A stretch of 64,000 nt of DNA from Pelobates cultripes (GCA_933207985.1 OW240912.1:107929188-107993187); one strand, 5' to 3'. Positions 1-10,849 are shown, counted from the first letter of the stretch. Notes: generated by a model not told the origin, from the sequence alone. Numbers and translations: made by a program.

Positions 1-396
1 TTTTCTTTCCCCCTATATAAACCTATCTCATTCTTAATCTGGGACAGAAACAGTTTTTCCCAGTGCTTACAATCAATAACCTTACAGTTTTTCCAGCCTC
101 TTGCTATCAGAATCTTCACTGCCATGAATGAATATATAGTTAAAAATTGTTGATATAATGACATTTCAGGCCAGTGGAGATGTAGAAGCACAGAGGTTGG
201 AGATTTTTCTATCCATATTTTATCCCAAACATATAGTCTTCTGAAAACATCATCCCATAATTTCTTAATTAATTTACAACTCCACCAAATATGGATAAAA
301 CTTCCGATTTCACTCCCACATCTCCAACAAATGTCCGACTCCTTATGATCAATTCTATTTAGTCTAATTGGCACACTAATATTTAACCTCAAACAA
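1..396 (-). mobile_element. L1/Tx1-like LINE, C-terminal end of ORF2 (cut by window edge)
   Basis: Read on the minus strand from about 396 down to base 1, the frame stays open and encodes the end of an L1-type ORF2 (endonuclease/reverse transcriptase polyprotein). Visible is the L1/Tx1 C-terminal cysteine motif, CWRCG followed by HIWWSC, at about 330-280, with an I/W-rich region after it (KIWIEKSP, then MAVKILIARGWK). There is no start codon because this is the middle of a long protein; the rest of the 3' end lies left of the window. A stop just upstream of 396 marks where homology begins, so the copy is 5' truncated or rearranged there. The CWRC...HxxWxC spacing fits L1-clade proteins rather than CR1 or L2. 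It is not a host gene. Confidence 0.8.
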
Positions 397-714
397 CCAG
401 ATTACACCCTGCACCTGCAATGGACACAGGGTGACTTAAACATAGGAAAAGTCCAGGGTCCTACATAAAATGTTCTTATGAAACCCCAGGTGATGGTGAC
501 TTCAACCAAAACAGCTCTTTGTCAATCTTTCAGATGAATCAAATCTTTAGAGCAGACTACTGGAGCCATCTATAGTAAAGCGGGGGGGGAAGGCTGAAAG
601 GGCTGCACTAGCCCAAAGAAGGAGCTCTGTCCCATCATGGGCCAAAGGCAATACTAGATGTTGTGGGGAAGGTAGCCAGACAGTCTTCGTCTCTTTTTTG
701 TGAGCTCTGATATA
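397..714. other. Unassigned interval
   Basis: No coding signal. About 408-440 matches, in the opposite orientation, a short stretch near 25,897-25,930 (gtttgagtcaccctgtg), which suggests a shared dispersed repeat. Confidence 0.4.
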
Positions 715-1311
715 ATCAGAGTGTTGCCATGGTAACCCGCAGCAACACTCTGGATCACAGAAGCTTGCAAGAGGCATGGTCTATACCCTGCTGAGGTACA
801 GACCAAATAACCAGCTCACTGGTCCACCAGGAATCAGTATGCCCCCTCTCTTCCTGCAAGGTAATAATAAGGAGGGGGAGTAAATGTTTGTCTGGTTTAT
901 TTATTTATAATTAAATTAATTAATTAAGCCTCATCCTACTCCCTATACACACACTACACCCCCTGCACTCACACACATGCTATTCTCCCACCCTGTGCAC
1001 TCACACACGTATTATACATACTACGTACACTCTATATCCCCTATAAACCCCCCACACACACACTCTATACCCCATATAAATACACACATTACACCCCCTA
1101 TACTCACACACACACTTCTCCATATCAATATACCCCTATACACACACAACCCTTAAGCACAGTATACCCTTATAAACACACTACAACTTCTGGATACACA
1201 CACTATATCCCTATAGAAACACTACACCGCTATGCACACACACACACACTATACCCCTACACATACACATTATCGTATCTATACACACGACACATAGACA
1301 CTCTTCAGCTG

Positions 1312-1350
<39 letters not shown>

Positions 1351-1510
1351 AGGCAAATCCCTGCAGCCCCATGCACATACACACAGTACAGCCCATACAT
1401 GCACACACAAGACCCCCTAGACACATACACTCTACAAGTTTTATAAACATGCACACACTTTATAGTCCAAAAACACACAGCCATTAGCCTCAAACAGTAT
1501 GCCACAAACA
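715..1510 (+). repeat. Core module A: X-box-like hairpin, purine block and CA-rich tract
   Basis: In order: GTTGCCATGGTAAC at about 723-736, inside a hairpin of gagtgttgc and gcaacactc; a ccaccagg block near 820; a gga-rich block near 870; AT-rich DNA at 895-925; then degenerate CA-rich DNA to 1510 with an (AT)n run at about 1313-1346. The same order recurs near 6.1-7.3 kb, 15.2-16.1 kb and 31.8-32.6 kb. Terminal inverted repeats for this copy were not found. Confidence 0.6.
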
Positions 1511-2430
1511 GAGCCCTTTACACACACTCTAAAACACAAATAGTCTCCTCTACACACATACTATCCCACAAGCAACTTCCAAACACATACAGCACCACAC
1601 ACGCACAGCACACTTTAATAGTCCTGTCCCACTTTTACCCCTAGTATAAGCAATAGAAAAAAGACTTTTTCTCCATCTGCAAGCATTTGTCAGGTTACCT
1701 TGTGGATCAGTCAGGGGCATGTCACAGGCTGGCATCACATTGCAGCAGGGGAGGGCTGGCAGCATTAGGCCTGGGGGGCAAAACCAGTCAAGTGGCCCAT
1801 TGCACCACCAAATCAGTTCACCATTCATGCCCACCTTTTCCTGGTTTTATAACGGATATTGATGTTATGCTAATCAGTAGCTCTTTGCCATACCCGCTCC
1901 TTCACGGCTCCAGGCACTGCTTGTTGTGAGTGTGAGCCACTGTAAATTAGGGGCAGAGGGCACTTGCACTGCGGTAAAGATGGGGCTGGGCAGGAGGAGA
2001 GTGCAGTGCAATCAGTGCACTCCCCTCCTGTGGGTCACCAGTAGACTGGTGCACCTGCCCAGGATCAGAGCCGGTGCAAGGATTTTTGCCGCCCTAGACA
2101 AAATAAAAATTTGCTGCCCCCCCATGTGACATCACAATGCCCCACCCATATGAACTAACGCCAGTGCTGCACACAGTGTGTGTTTACATTAAAAAGCCTG
2201 CAGGGACCAGCTATAGACACCAGAACCACTTCATTAAGCTATAGTGTCCCTTTAATGTAAGGTACATTATAGATTAGTGTCACTAATAATATACTAGATT
2301 GCCTACTTACAAGCAGATGAGGATGATGATGGGCTGCAGTTTGGCTCCACTGGTCTGGTGTAGAACAGGATCTCTGGAGGCTGTTTGCAACTGTGGTCAC
2401 AAAATTCAATGTTCTGGGAGAATTGGAAGC
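1511..2430. other. Mixed repeat remnants, no gene
   Basis: Contains a hAT-like terminus (agagccggtgcaaggattt near 2067) and a decayed TTAA-MITE end around 2195-2256 (ccacttcattaagc, then tagtgtccctttaa). No coding signal. Confidence 0.4.
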
Positions 2431-2433
2431 AGC

Positions 2434-3020
2434 TCCATTTTTTGGGGCCCCTTACACAGCTCAAGGTCTGGGCCCCAGGGCCTGACGGTGAGTATGCCCA
2501 TAAGGCCCACTCTCATAAGTTCCACCCACCCATGAGTTCGCTCACAGGGAGTGGAGTGTGTAGGGGATGTGTTATGTTATTGTAGAGGATCTAATATGTG
2601 TGCTTATGGTATGTAGTGTATAGGGATACCAGTTTGTGCAGGTGATGCAGTGTGTTTGTGTGTAGTGGAAGCAGTGTGTATTTGTGTATAAGGGATGTAT
2701 TATGTGTTTCTGGTTGTGTGTAAGGGATGCATTGTGTGAATCTGTGTTTGTATGCATAAGGGATGCAAGGTGTGTGTCTGTATGTGTGTGCATTGAGTGT
2801 AAGAGATGCATTGTGTTTCTGTGTGTATGTAAGAAAAGAAGTGTGTGTGTTTGCATGTGTGTGTACGGGTTTGCATTGTCTGTTTCTGTGTATGTGTGCA
2901 AAGGATGCATTGTCTTTGTGTGTAAGGGTTGCATGTGTGTGTGTGTGTAATGGATGCATTGTGTGTTTCTCTGTGTGTAAGGGAAGCATGTTGTGTTTCT
3001 GTGTATGTATAGGGATGCAT

Positions 3021-3051
<31 letters not shown>

Positions 3052-3058
3052 AGTGTGA
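2434..3058. repeat. TG-rich minisatellite-bearing repeat
   Basis: Begins with a ggggccccttacacagctcaag block that is also present at about 57,280, then loosely repeated units built on TGTGTGT and GGGATGCAT to 3,058. The open frames across it on both strands result from low complexity. Same family as 57,270-57,715. Confidence 0.6.
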
Positions 3059-3129
3059 AAGAGCTCCCTGTCTTGGCCCCTGTCCTATAGAGCTGCCCCT
3101 TCTGTCCCGTAGAGCTCTCCCCTGCACCT

Positions 3130-4127
3130 TAGTGGTCTCTCCTCTCCCCCACCCTCCCCTAGCGGTCTCTTCTCACACTCACCCACCCTCCCTGTGCTCT
3201 TCTCATCCCCCCCTCCACCCTCCCTGTGTTCTTCTCACTCCTCCCTCTATGTGTTCTCCTCACACCCCCTGTGTTCGTCTTACCCCCCTCCTCCCTGTGT
3301 TCTTCATACTTCCCCCCTTGGTCGTCTTACTCCCCCACCTGTTCTTCTTACTCCCCCACCTGTTCTTCTTACCCCCCTTCTTCTTATTGCTCCCCCTTCT
3401 TCTTCTTACTCCCCCCTCTTCTTCTTACTCCCCCTTCTTCTTACCCCCCCTCTTCTTACTCCCCACTCTTCTTCTTCTTACTCCCCACTCTTTTTCTTAC
3501 TCACCCCTTCTTCTTCTTCTTACCCCCCTCTTTCTTATCTCCCCTCCTTCTTACTCCGCCCTCCCCTCCTTCTTACTCCGCCCTCCCCCTTTTCTTATTC
3601 CCCCTCTCCCTCTTCTTACTCCCCCCTCTTTTTCTTACTCCCTCCTCTTCTTCTTCTTACTCCCCATCTTTTTCTTACTCACCCCTTCTTCTTCTTACCC
3701 CCTTTTTCTTATCTCCCCTCTTCTTATCTCCCCTCCCTCCCCTCTTCTTATTCCCCCCCTCCCCTCTTCTTATTCCCCCTCCCCTCTTCTTATTCCCCTC
3801 CCCTCTTCTTACCCTCCCCCTTTTCTTATTCCCCCTCTTTTTCTTACTCCCTCCTCTTCTTACTCCATCTTTTTCTTACTAACCCCTTCTTCTTCTTACC
3901 CCCCTCCCCTCTTTTTATTCCCCTCCTCCCCTCTTTTTATTCCCCCTTCCCTTTTTTATTCCCCCCTTCCCTCTTTTTATTCCCCCCTTCCCTCTTCTTA
4001 TTCCCCTCTTTTTATTCCCCCCTTCCCTCTTTTTATTCCCCCCCTCTTCTTATCTTTTGCATTCCCCCTCCCTCTATTCCTCCCTCTTCTTACCCCCCTC
4101 CTCCCCTCTCTTCTTACCCCCTCCCTG
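3130..4127 (+). repeat. ~1-kb polypyrimidine minisatellite
   Basis: Nearly pure C/T on the plus strand with only isolated purines, mainly the A of CTTACTCC and CTTATTCC. The unit is roughly 15-20 bp (cccctcttcttattcccc and variants). All three forward frames are open for hundreds of codons because stop codons need purines, so the apparent Pro/Ser/Leu-rich proteins are not evidence of coding. A mirror-like polypurine/polypyrimidine tract of this length can adopt H-DNA (known property; inferred here). Confidence 0.9.
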
Positions 4128-4454
4128 TAGGCGTGGAAGGCTGCCTCCCGATCACATGCGGTGGCGTGACTGGAGGTGATGGGAAGGTGCGCACTGAGGT
4201 GTGCTTCCTGTCAGTCGACGGTGACAGCAGAAAAACAGAAACTCCTGTTCGCTGGCGGAACAGGAGTTTCTGTTTCATGCCGGTGGGACTGACCCGGGAG
4301 GTGCACACTGAGGCGTGCACCTTCTATCGCAACCCGACCCGGCCACCGCGGACCGGAGTGCAGCTCGGCCACGCTACAGGGGAGAAGCTGCAGTCGCCTG
4401 AGCGCTCTTAACAGAGCGCTCGGGCGGCTGCAGTATTTAAAGGGCCGGCCCGCT
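4128..4454. repeat. GC-rich block with strong hairpins
   Basis: Contains perfect or near-perfect hairpins: acagaaactcctgttcg with its complement at about 4,237-4,277; tgcagtcgcctgagcgctc with its partner at about 4,389-4,431; and a ggccggcc palindrome at about 4,443-4,464. These probably belong to the LTR-like sequence that follows or to a fold-back element. No ORF is convincing. Confidence 0.5.
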
Positions 4455-4938
4455 GCGGCCGGCCTTACAGGAATTTAGGGCGGCCTGGGGACACTCCTAC
4501 CAACTCTCAGCTTGTCCCCAGCGATTCTCAAGCCAGTCGCGATAACCCTGCCTCCTTTTACGATGCTGCTAATGAGCGCCAATGTCATGATGCCAAGGAC
4601 GCAACGGCCTGCCAAGGTGTTTGAACGAGAACATTTGGGGTTGCGGTTACCTACCTAATTGAACGCGGTATTTAAACCGTGGTTGTTGTTTGTCCCAAGA
4701 GCGCGTATTCCGTATTGGTATTCTTGTATTCTGACTTTGGCTTTGTTTGACTATTCTTCCTTCTGTGTTCCTTTGACCTCGGCTATTGCATTATCTTTGA
4801 TCCTGATTTCTGGTACTCCTGACCTCGGCTCACTATTTGACTATTCTTTGTGTGTGTAGTCTTAGTCCAGCCATCCTAAGGTCTGGTATACATTACTAAT
4901 ATTTGCATTCTGCGTGTAGGATCCCCAAACGTTCCAGA
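4455..4938 (+). mobile_element. LTR-like remnant related to the sushi-type LTRs at 45.7-52.9 kb
   Basis: From about 4,660 this plus-strand sequence follows the order of the sense strand of the LTR at 45,665-46,160: a gagcgcgt block, a tattcttgtattctgactttgg block, a tttgacctcggctat block, then a ctaaggtctggtatac block. It ends near gttccagaca, compatible with an LTR ending in CA. No internal coding region follows, so it is a solo or truncated LTR of a related, diverged family. The left boundary is uncertain. Confidence 0.6.
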
Positions 4939-5931
4939 CAGCGTGCTTGTCATTGGTGATGACATGACATGCCTCCTTTCTGGCCCTATGCAAGAGTATG
5001 TTGAGGTTCTCACCTTGTACATTTTTGTGAACTGGAACACTAGACAAATAGCCATAGACGGCTAGAAACAGGTTTTCCATATTTCTATTTGGTAGGTATG
5101 CAATATATTTGGGAAGGCTAATACATTTTCTTTCATTTACGGTTTCCTTGAACTTTCAGGTTTTAAGGTTGTATCAAAAATGATCACAATTTAAATAACA
5201 CTCCTATTATAATTGCCACTCCAAAATTACATTTTAGGTACTAATTACAATTGATAATTATGAGTGCCAAAAAATAGCAACATCATAGCCATAGCTCCTC
5301 ACCCAAGGTTTTTAGTCTGTTTCAAAGACTTTATCAAGACTAAAGCAATTTTTTATTTTGTTAGTGGCTCGTATATTATGAGTGGGAGCCTTATTTAAAT
5401 TGTTACACCACTTTTATTCTTTGTCAGCAAGGTACAGTATATAACAAGCCAATTGCATATATCTATAAATCTCACTGATTTGTGTGGTTTTGTCATACAG
5501 ATTAAAATTTTACTTTTTCCCAGTTTTGAAGCTAAGCACGTCAACTATATGCTTAATAAATAACAGTAAAGGAAGTAATTAATAGGGTCTATAAGTATAA
5601 ACAAGTTTTGGGGATTATTTTTCTCTGGTCTCATAAATATTAAGGAAAAATATCTTTCCCACTATAGTTATAAACAATCTGATTAAGTTGTCAAGTAAAT
5701 GTTTATTTCTGTTAATAAGTGATTGTATATTTCAGCTTATAATTTTGCATTTACATAGTTTACATACATGTAATGTAAATTTGTCAGTAGAATTTTTTTT
5801 CTGTGTGTACAAATATATTCAATATGTATCTAAAATTAATTAAATATTATATAGATAAATAACAGTTGATATGCGCAAACTGTTTACTGTAGTGAGGCAG
5901 TTAGCTGTTGTAAGTACGTTTGTATTTTAAG
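4939..5931. other. AT-rich DNA without recognised features
   Basis: No ORF, inverted terminus or recognised repeat seen. It flanks the insertion at 5,934. Confidence 0.4.
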
Positions 5932-5933
5932 TA

Positions 5934-6576
5934 CCGTATATACTCGTGTATAAGTCGAGTGCAGTTTTGTGACCAACAATTGTGAAATATGTTATGCCTC
6001 GTGGATAAGTCGAGGGTAAAACTTGGGGCTATGAAATTCTGTGATTTTTATAATTATATACACACACACTCATACAAACACACACACTGCATTATATACA
6101 CACACACATATACAAACACACACTCTGCATTATATAACAAGAAAAAGGAAACTCAAAAGGCTGGAAAGTGGGAGTGGAGGAAAAGACACTCCCGTATCCC
6201 ACTGCTGAGCCTCCAGAGTATAGAGGTCACCTGGACTGGTAAAAGGGGGTAACCCTGGAAATTGTAGAAAAAAGGAAGAAAAAACCCCAAAAAGGGATGT
6301 CTTATATAAAGACCGCCCAGAGGGTAAATACCCAGTCCAATCTCAACAGTAGTGTAGTTGCCAACTACACTACTGTTGAGATTGGACTGGGTATTTACCC
6401 TCTGGGCGGTCTTTATATAAGACATCCCTTTTTGGGTTTTTTTCTTCCTTTTTACACTCTGCATTATACACACACACACTCATACACACACTCTGCATTA
6501 TACACACACACACACACACACACTCATATACACACTCTGCATTATACACACACACACACTCATACACACACTATGC

Positions 6577-6613
<37 letters not shown>

Positions 6614-7374
6614 ATACACACTGCATATATAATTGAGTGTGTGTTTGTATGAGTGTGTATATAATGCAGTGTATGTGTATATAATGAAGTGTGTGTGTGT
6701 GTGTACAATGCAGAGGGTGTGTTTGTATGAGTGTGTGTTTGTGTGTGAACTGGGTGGGGGAGGGCACTTTTATTATTTTTAATTTTAATATTTTAATTTT
6801 TTTATTTTAGTATTATTTTTTATTTTATTATTTACTTTTTTCATTTTAATATTTACATTTTTTTATTGTAATATTATTATTTTTTTTATTATTTAATTTT
6901 TATTTTCGTCCCTCCTCCCTGCTTGTTAGCTGGCCAGGGAGGGGGGCTCTCATTCCCTGGTGGTCCAGTGGATGGGCTGTGTAGGAGGGGGGCTGGCAGA
7001 GAGCTGTTACCTTTCCTGCAGCTCCTGTCAGCTCCCTTCTCCTCTGGTCCGGTCAGCTCCACTGTAAGTCTCGCGAGAGCCGCGGGGTCAGAGCGTTGCC
7101 ACAGGTTACCGTGGCAACGCTCCGCGCGGCAGTCACACCGCAAGACTTACAGTGGAGGAGAAGGGAGCTGACAGGAGCAGCAAGAAGGTAAGTAACAGCT
7201 ATCTGCCAGCCCCCAACAGGACCGCCGGGCTTGTAATGAGCCCGGCGGTCCTGGTCTGTATTATGGCAATGTAAGTTGCCATAATACAGACACTGACTCG
7301 AGTATAAGTCGAGTGGGGGTTTTTCAGCACAAATAATGTGCTGAAAAACTAGACTTATACTTGAGTATATATGG
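5934..7374. mobile_element. TA-flanked inverted-repeat DNA element carrying the core module
   Basis: The left end CCGTATATACTCGTGTATAA and the right end (complement of acttatacttgagtatatatgg) are inverted repeats of about 28 bp, each abutted by TA (5,932-5,933 and 7,375-7,376), fitting a 2-bp TA duplication. Inside are CA/TG repeats (about 6,055-6,740), AT-rich DNA, a ccctgcttgttagctggcc block, an X-box-like hairpin at about 7,077-7,120, AAGGTAAGT at 7,185-7,193 and a ggaccgccgggc hairpin at 7,219-7,252. No transposase. TA duplications are typical of Tc1/mariner-type elements; the family is not proven. Confidence 0.75.
6269..6453. repeat. Near-perfect 185-bp palindrome (92-bp arms, 1-bp spacer)
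   Basis: Arms 6,269-6,360 and 6,362-6,453 are reverse complements with one substitution (aaaaaacccc versus aaaaaaaccc), separated only by the C at 6,361. As a result both strands encode the same short peptide text. It lies inside the TA-flanked element, between two CA-repeat blocks. Confidence 0.95.
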
Positions 7375-7376
7375 TA

Positions 7377-7802
7377 TGTTGTTTTTAGGACTCTTTCTTT
7401 AAGAATTTGGCCGCAGGACTCAAACAGGGAGTCATCAGGTAGTCTAAATTTGCATAAAATGCCAAGGTACTGGCAAGTGTTTCTGAAGTAATGGTACTGC
7501 TTTAAATTGCAAGTAATTAACCAGTTATAGATCATATTACATTGATATGCAAGTTTGAATTGGATGCTGCTACTTGGGACTTTTGCTACAGTTATGTTTT
7601 TAACATTTTGAGTGGGTATACATAACATTGTAGTGTGTGCTATTAGAAAATAATGCCCTCAAGGAGTGCAGATACATCATATTATTTCTTGATACATCTC
7701 AGTGGCTTATGAATATCTACACAACAAAGATATGGAAATATTTATCCTTTTAAGGGTTATAGCTCAGGTTTGTTTTGTTGTCAATCTTTGGGCAATATGA
7801 GG
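7377..7802. other. Unassigned interval
   Basis: AT-rich spacer between two transposons; nothing recognised. Confidence 0.4.
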
Positions 7803-8099
7803 CAGTGGCGTCTCTAGGATTCATTTTTAGGGGGGCACATGGAGGGCCAGGGACAAAAGTAGGGGGGCACATTTAACCCCGCCCTCGCTGCAGTTTGACC
7901 CCGCCCCTGTCGCATGTTAAGCCCCGCCCCCCACACAATGTGTTGTTTTTTTTTTTAATAATACCTTTGGAGGATTCATTATTTTCCACCAGGGATTATT
8001 AAAAAAACAAACACATTACCCTTGATACAGTGCCATAGTTGCCAACATTTAAAAAAAAAATTTCCAAGGACATTTTGCAGCACAGCTATCAATTACTGT

Positions 8100-8395
8100 T
8101 TTGGTATAATATCCCTGGACAGTCAGTGCTCTCTGTATAATACAGGGTTGTGTGTATAATAAATTGGGACACTCAGTGCTCCCTGAATAGCACTGCTCTC
8201 TGTATAATACAGGTCTGTTTGTGTATAATATCCCAAGACAGAGAGCAGCACTATACAGGGAGCACTGACTGTCCCGGGATATTATACAGGCACAGGCCTG
8301 TATTATACAGAGAGCAGCACTATACAGGAAGCACTGACTATCCCGGGATATTATATACACACAGATCTGTATTATACAGATAACTGAGCATATAC
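8100..8395. repeat. Tandem and inverted ~90-bp units
   Basis: Repeats of ctctgtataatacagg, cagcactatacaggaagc and gactgtcccgggatatt recur about every 90 bp, some in inverted orientation, giving local fold-back potential. An (AT)n run follows at about 8,600-8,642. Confidence 0.75.
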
Positions 8396-8599
8396 CCCAT
8401 GTCCCAATCTCTAGACTACTAGTACCTGTCAACAGCAGCTCCCAGATGCATGTAACAGGGCTAAAGTGTGCGGCAGCTCACACAGATGATTCAGCGGTAA
8501 AGTGCACTCGCTGGCAGAGCCAAACTGGGAATCCCTGGGAATCCAAAGCAGCCCTGGAAAAAAAATGTATGCCATTCCTACAAGTAAAAAAATAAATAA

Positions 8600-8643
<44 letters not shown>

Positions 8644-8884
8644 TACAGTAAGCACACAAGCTCACTGACATGCGCAAATAGGCTTACTGACAGACAAAAC
8701 TCTCTGACTCACACACAAGCTTACTACAGACAAACTCACTACTAGAAGGCTCACTACAAAGAAGTTCAGGGACACACACAAGCTCACTAACACACACAAG
8801 CAGTACCATTTTAACAGAGTTAAGGGCCCCTGGGCAAAGCAATGCACTGGGGCCCTTCCTACACAACAACTCACAGGAATTTTA

Positions 8885-8971
8885 ATTATTGATAGACTGC
8901 TGAGTCCATACACACACACACAGACCTGAGTCCACACACCACACACACACACACACACAGACTGCTGAGTC

Positions 8972-9016
<45 letters not shown>

Positions 9017-9319
9017 TGCTGAGTCCATACACACACAGAGACTGCTGAGTCCATACACACACACACACACACACACAGTCTGCTGAGTCCATACATACAC
9101 AGACACACACACACACACAGACTGCTGAGTCCATACACACACTGACTGCTGAGTCCATACACACACACACACACAGACTGCTGAGTCCATACACACACTG
9201 CTATGTCCACACACACACACACACACACAGACTGCTGAGTCCATACACACTCACAGACTGCTGAGTAAAGACACACACACAGACTGCTGAGTCCATAAAC
9301 ACACACTCAGACTGCTGAG
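8885..9319. repeat. Minisatellite, unit agactgctgagtccata plus (CA)n
   Basis: About 14 units of gactgctgagtccata joined by CA runs of variable length. Both unit and spacer vary in a VNTR manner. The last unit runs directly into the cagtggctgatcc terminus at 9,320. Confidence 0.9.
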
Positions 9320-9540
9320 CAGTGGCTGATCCAGAGCCTGATCTCGGGAGGGGCACTTGTTGATTATTTAAATAAATAATCCAGACACAATAACCACTAC
9401 AGCTCCATGTAGTGGTTATGGTGTCAATAGTGCCGGGACCCCCTCCCAGAGTAAGTAGTCAAACCATTTAAGAACAGTTTGACAACTTACCTGAGTTCTG
9501 CTGGGAAATGGCCCGTAGTAGGGCATATGAGCAGTGGTGT
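9320..9540 (-). mobile_element. Terminus of a second hAT family (same as 31,556-32,738)
   Basis: Begins cagtggctgatccagagcc and continues through cctgatctcgggagggg, a tagtggttatggtg hairpin and agtttgacaacttacctga. This is the reverse complement of the right end of the hAT element at 31,556-32,738. Its opposite terminus is not found before 10,843, so the two hAT families have been fused or one is truncated. Confidence 0.75.
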
Positions 9541-10600
9541 GTGTGAGTGGTGCAATGTGTAAGGGGTGCAGTGTGTGAGCAGTGTGTGTGTTTGAAGGTT
9601 GTAGTGTGTGAGTGAGTGCGGCAGTGTATGTCAGGGATGCAGTGTAGGTGTGGGACAGTATGTGTGTGTAACAGTTGCAGTGTGTGTGTGAGTGTGGGCA
9701 ATGTGTGTGTATGGGGTGGAAGTGTTTGGGGAGCAGTGTGTGTGTATGGGGATAGTGTATGTATGTAGAGTGTGTGTGTATGCGGGAGCAGTATGTATGT
9801 ATGGGGGAGCAGTGTGTGTGTATGGGGGAGCAGTGTGTGTGTATAGGGGAGCAGTGTGTGTGTATGGGGGGGGTCAGTGTGTGTGTATGGGTGCAGTGTG
9901 TGTGTGTGTATGGGGAGCAGTGTGTGTGTTTGGGGGGCAATGTGTGTGTATAGGGGGGCAGAGTGTGTGTGTATGGGGGGAGCGAGGTGTGTGTGTGTAT
10001 GGGGGCAGTGTGTGTGTGTGTGTGTATGGGGGCAGTGTGTGTGTATAGGGAGCAGTATATGTGTGTATGGGGGGCAGTATTTGTGTATGGGGCAATATGT
10101 GTGTATGGGGTGCAGTATGTGTGCATGGGGGGCAGTGTGTGTGTGTAACAGTTGCAGTGTGTGTGTGAGTGTGGGCAATGTATGTGTATCGGACGGCAGT
10201 GTATGGGGGCATTGTGTGTGTATGGGGAGCAGTGTATGTGTATGGGGAGCAGTATGTGTGTGTATGGGGGGCAGTATGTGTGTACGGGGGGCAGTATGTG
10301 TGTATGGGGGGCAGTGTGTGTGTATAGGGGGCAGTATAGGGGACAGTGTGGGGAGCAATGTGTGTGTGTATAGGGGCAGTATGGGGGGCAGTGTGGGGGC
10401 AATGTGTGTGTATATAGGGGGGCAATGTGTGTGTATGGGGGGCAGTGTAGAAGGGGGCAATGTGTGTGTGTATGGGGGCAGGGGTGTATTATAGGGGCAG
10501 TGTGGGGCAATGTGTGTGTGTATATGGGGGGCAGTATAGGGGGGCAATGTGTGTGTATGGGGGGCAATGTGGGGGCAATGTGTGTGTATGGGGGGCAGTG
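9541..10600 (+). repeat. Minisatellite, unit about gtgtgtgtatggggggcagt
   Basis: Several dozen imperfect units of TGTGTGTATGGGGGGCAGT, about 18-24 bp each, with drifting unit length. The related CA/CCCC array is present in the opposite orientation at 32,030-32,560 inside a hAT element of the family whose terminus sits at 9,320. Long open frames of Cys/Val/Gly or His/Thr/Pro are artefacts of the repeat. Confidence 0.95.
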
Positions 10601-10849
10601 CGGTGGGGGCGGGGCTTATGTGCGGGAGGCGGGGCTTTGTTTGGGGGCGGGGCCTGTGCCGGGGAGCCAATCAGTGCTCCCTCCAGCCACAGACAGCCCC
10701 CAGCACTGCATTCCCTCGGGCTGTAACAGATTGTTACAGTCCGAGGGAAGAACATGGCCAGCAAGTTGCCGGCATTTGGGGGGGCTCAGCATGATGTAGG
10801 GGGGGCCATGGCCCCCTCTGGCCCCCCCCTAGCGACGCCACTGATGAGG

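Larger units (their letters stand above)
7803..10843. mobile_element. hAT-like non-autonomous element expanded by minisatellites
   Basis: The left terminus CAGTGGCGTCTCTAG pairs with the right terminus ctagcgacgccactg. Subterminal cccgcccc-rich DNA on the left mirrors gggcgggg-rich DNA on the right. ATGAGG directly precedes the left end (7,797-7,802) and directly follows the right end (10,844-10,849): a 6-bp match where hAT elements normally give 8. The interior is tandem repeats (8,100-8,395; 8,885-9,319; 9,541-10,600) plus the terminus of a second hAT family at 9,320. No transposase frame. Confidence 0.7.

Noticed and set aside
2572..3127. Overlapping 120-178 residue frames
   Set aside because: CA/TG repeat translation within a known repeat of this window.
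3132..4411. Long Pro/Ser/Leu-rich frames (332, 405 and 218 residues) in all three plus frames
   Set aside because: They follow from a stop-free polypyrimidine repeat; three overlapping open frames in one place show low complexity, not coding.
8885..9319. Regular repeats with spacers resembling a CRISPR array
   Set aside because: The spacers are only CA runs, the unit varies, and the context is a vertebrate transposon; it is a minisatellite.
9416..10670. Two His/Thr/Pro-rich frames of about 400 residues and Cys/Val/Gly-rich frames on the other strand
   Set aside because: Translation of the TGTGTGTATGGGGGG minisatellite in several frames; no domain and unit length drifts.
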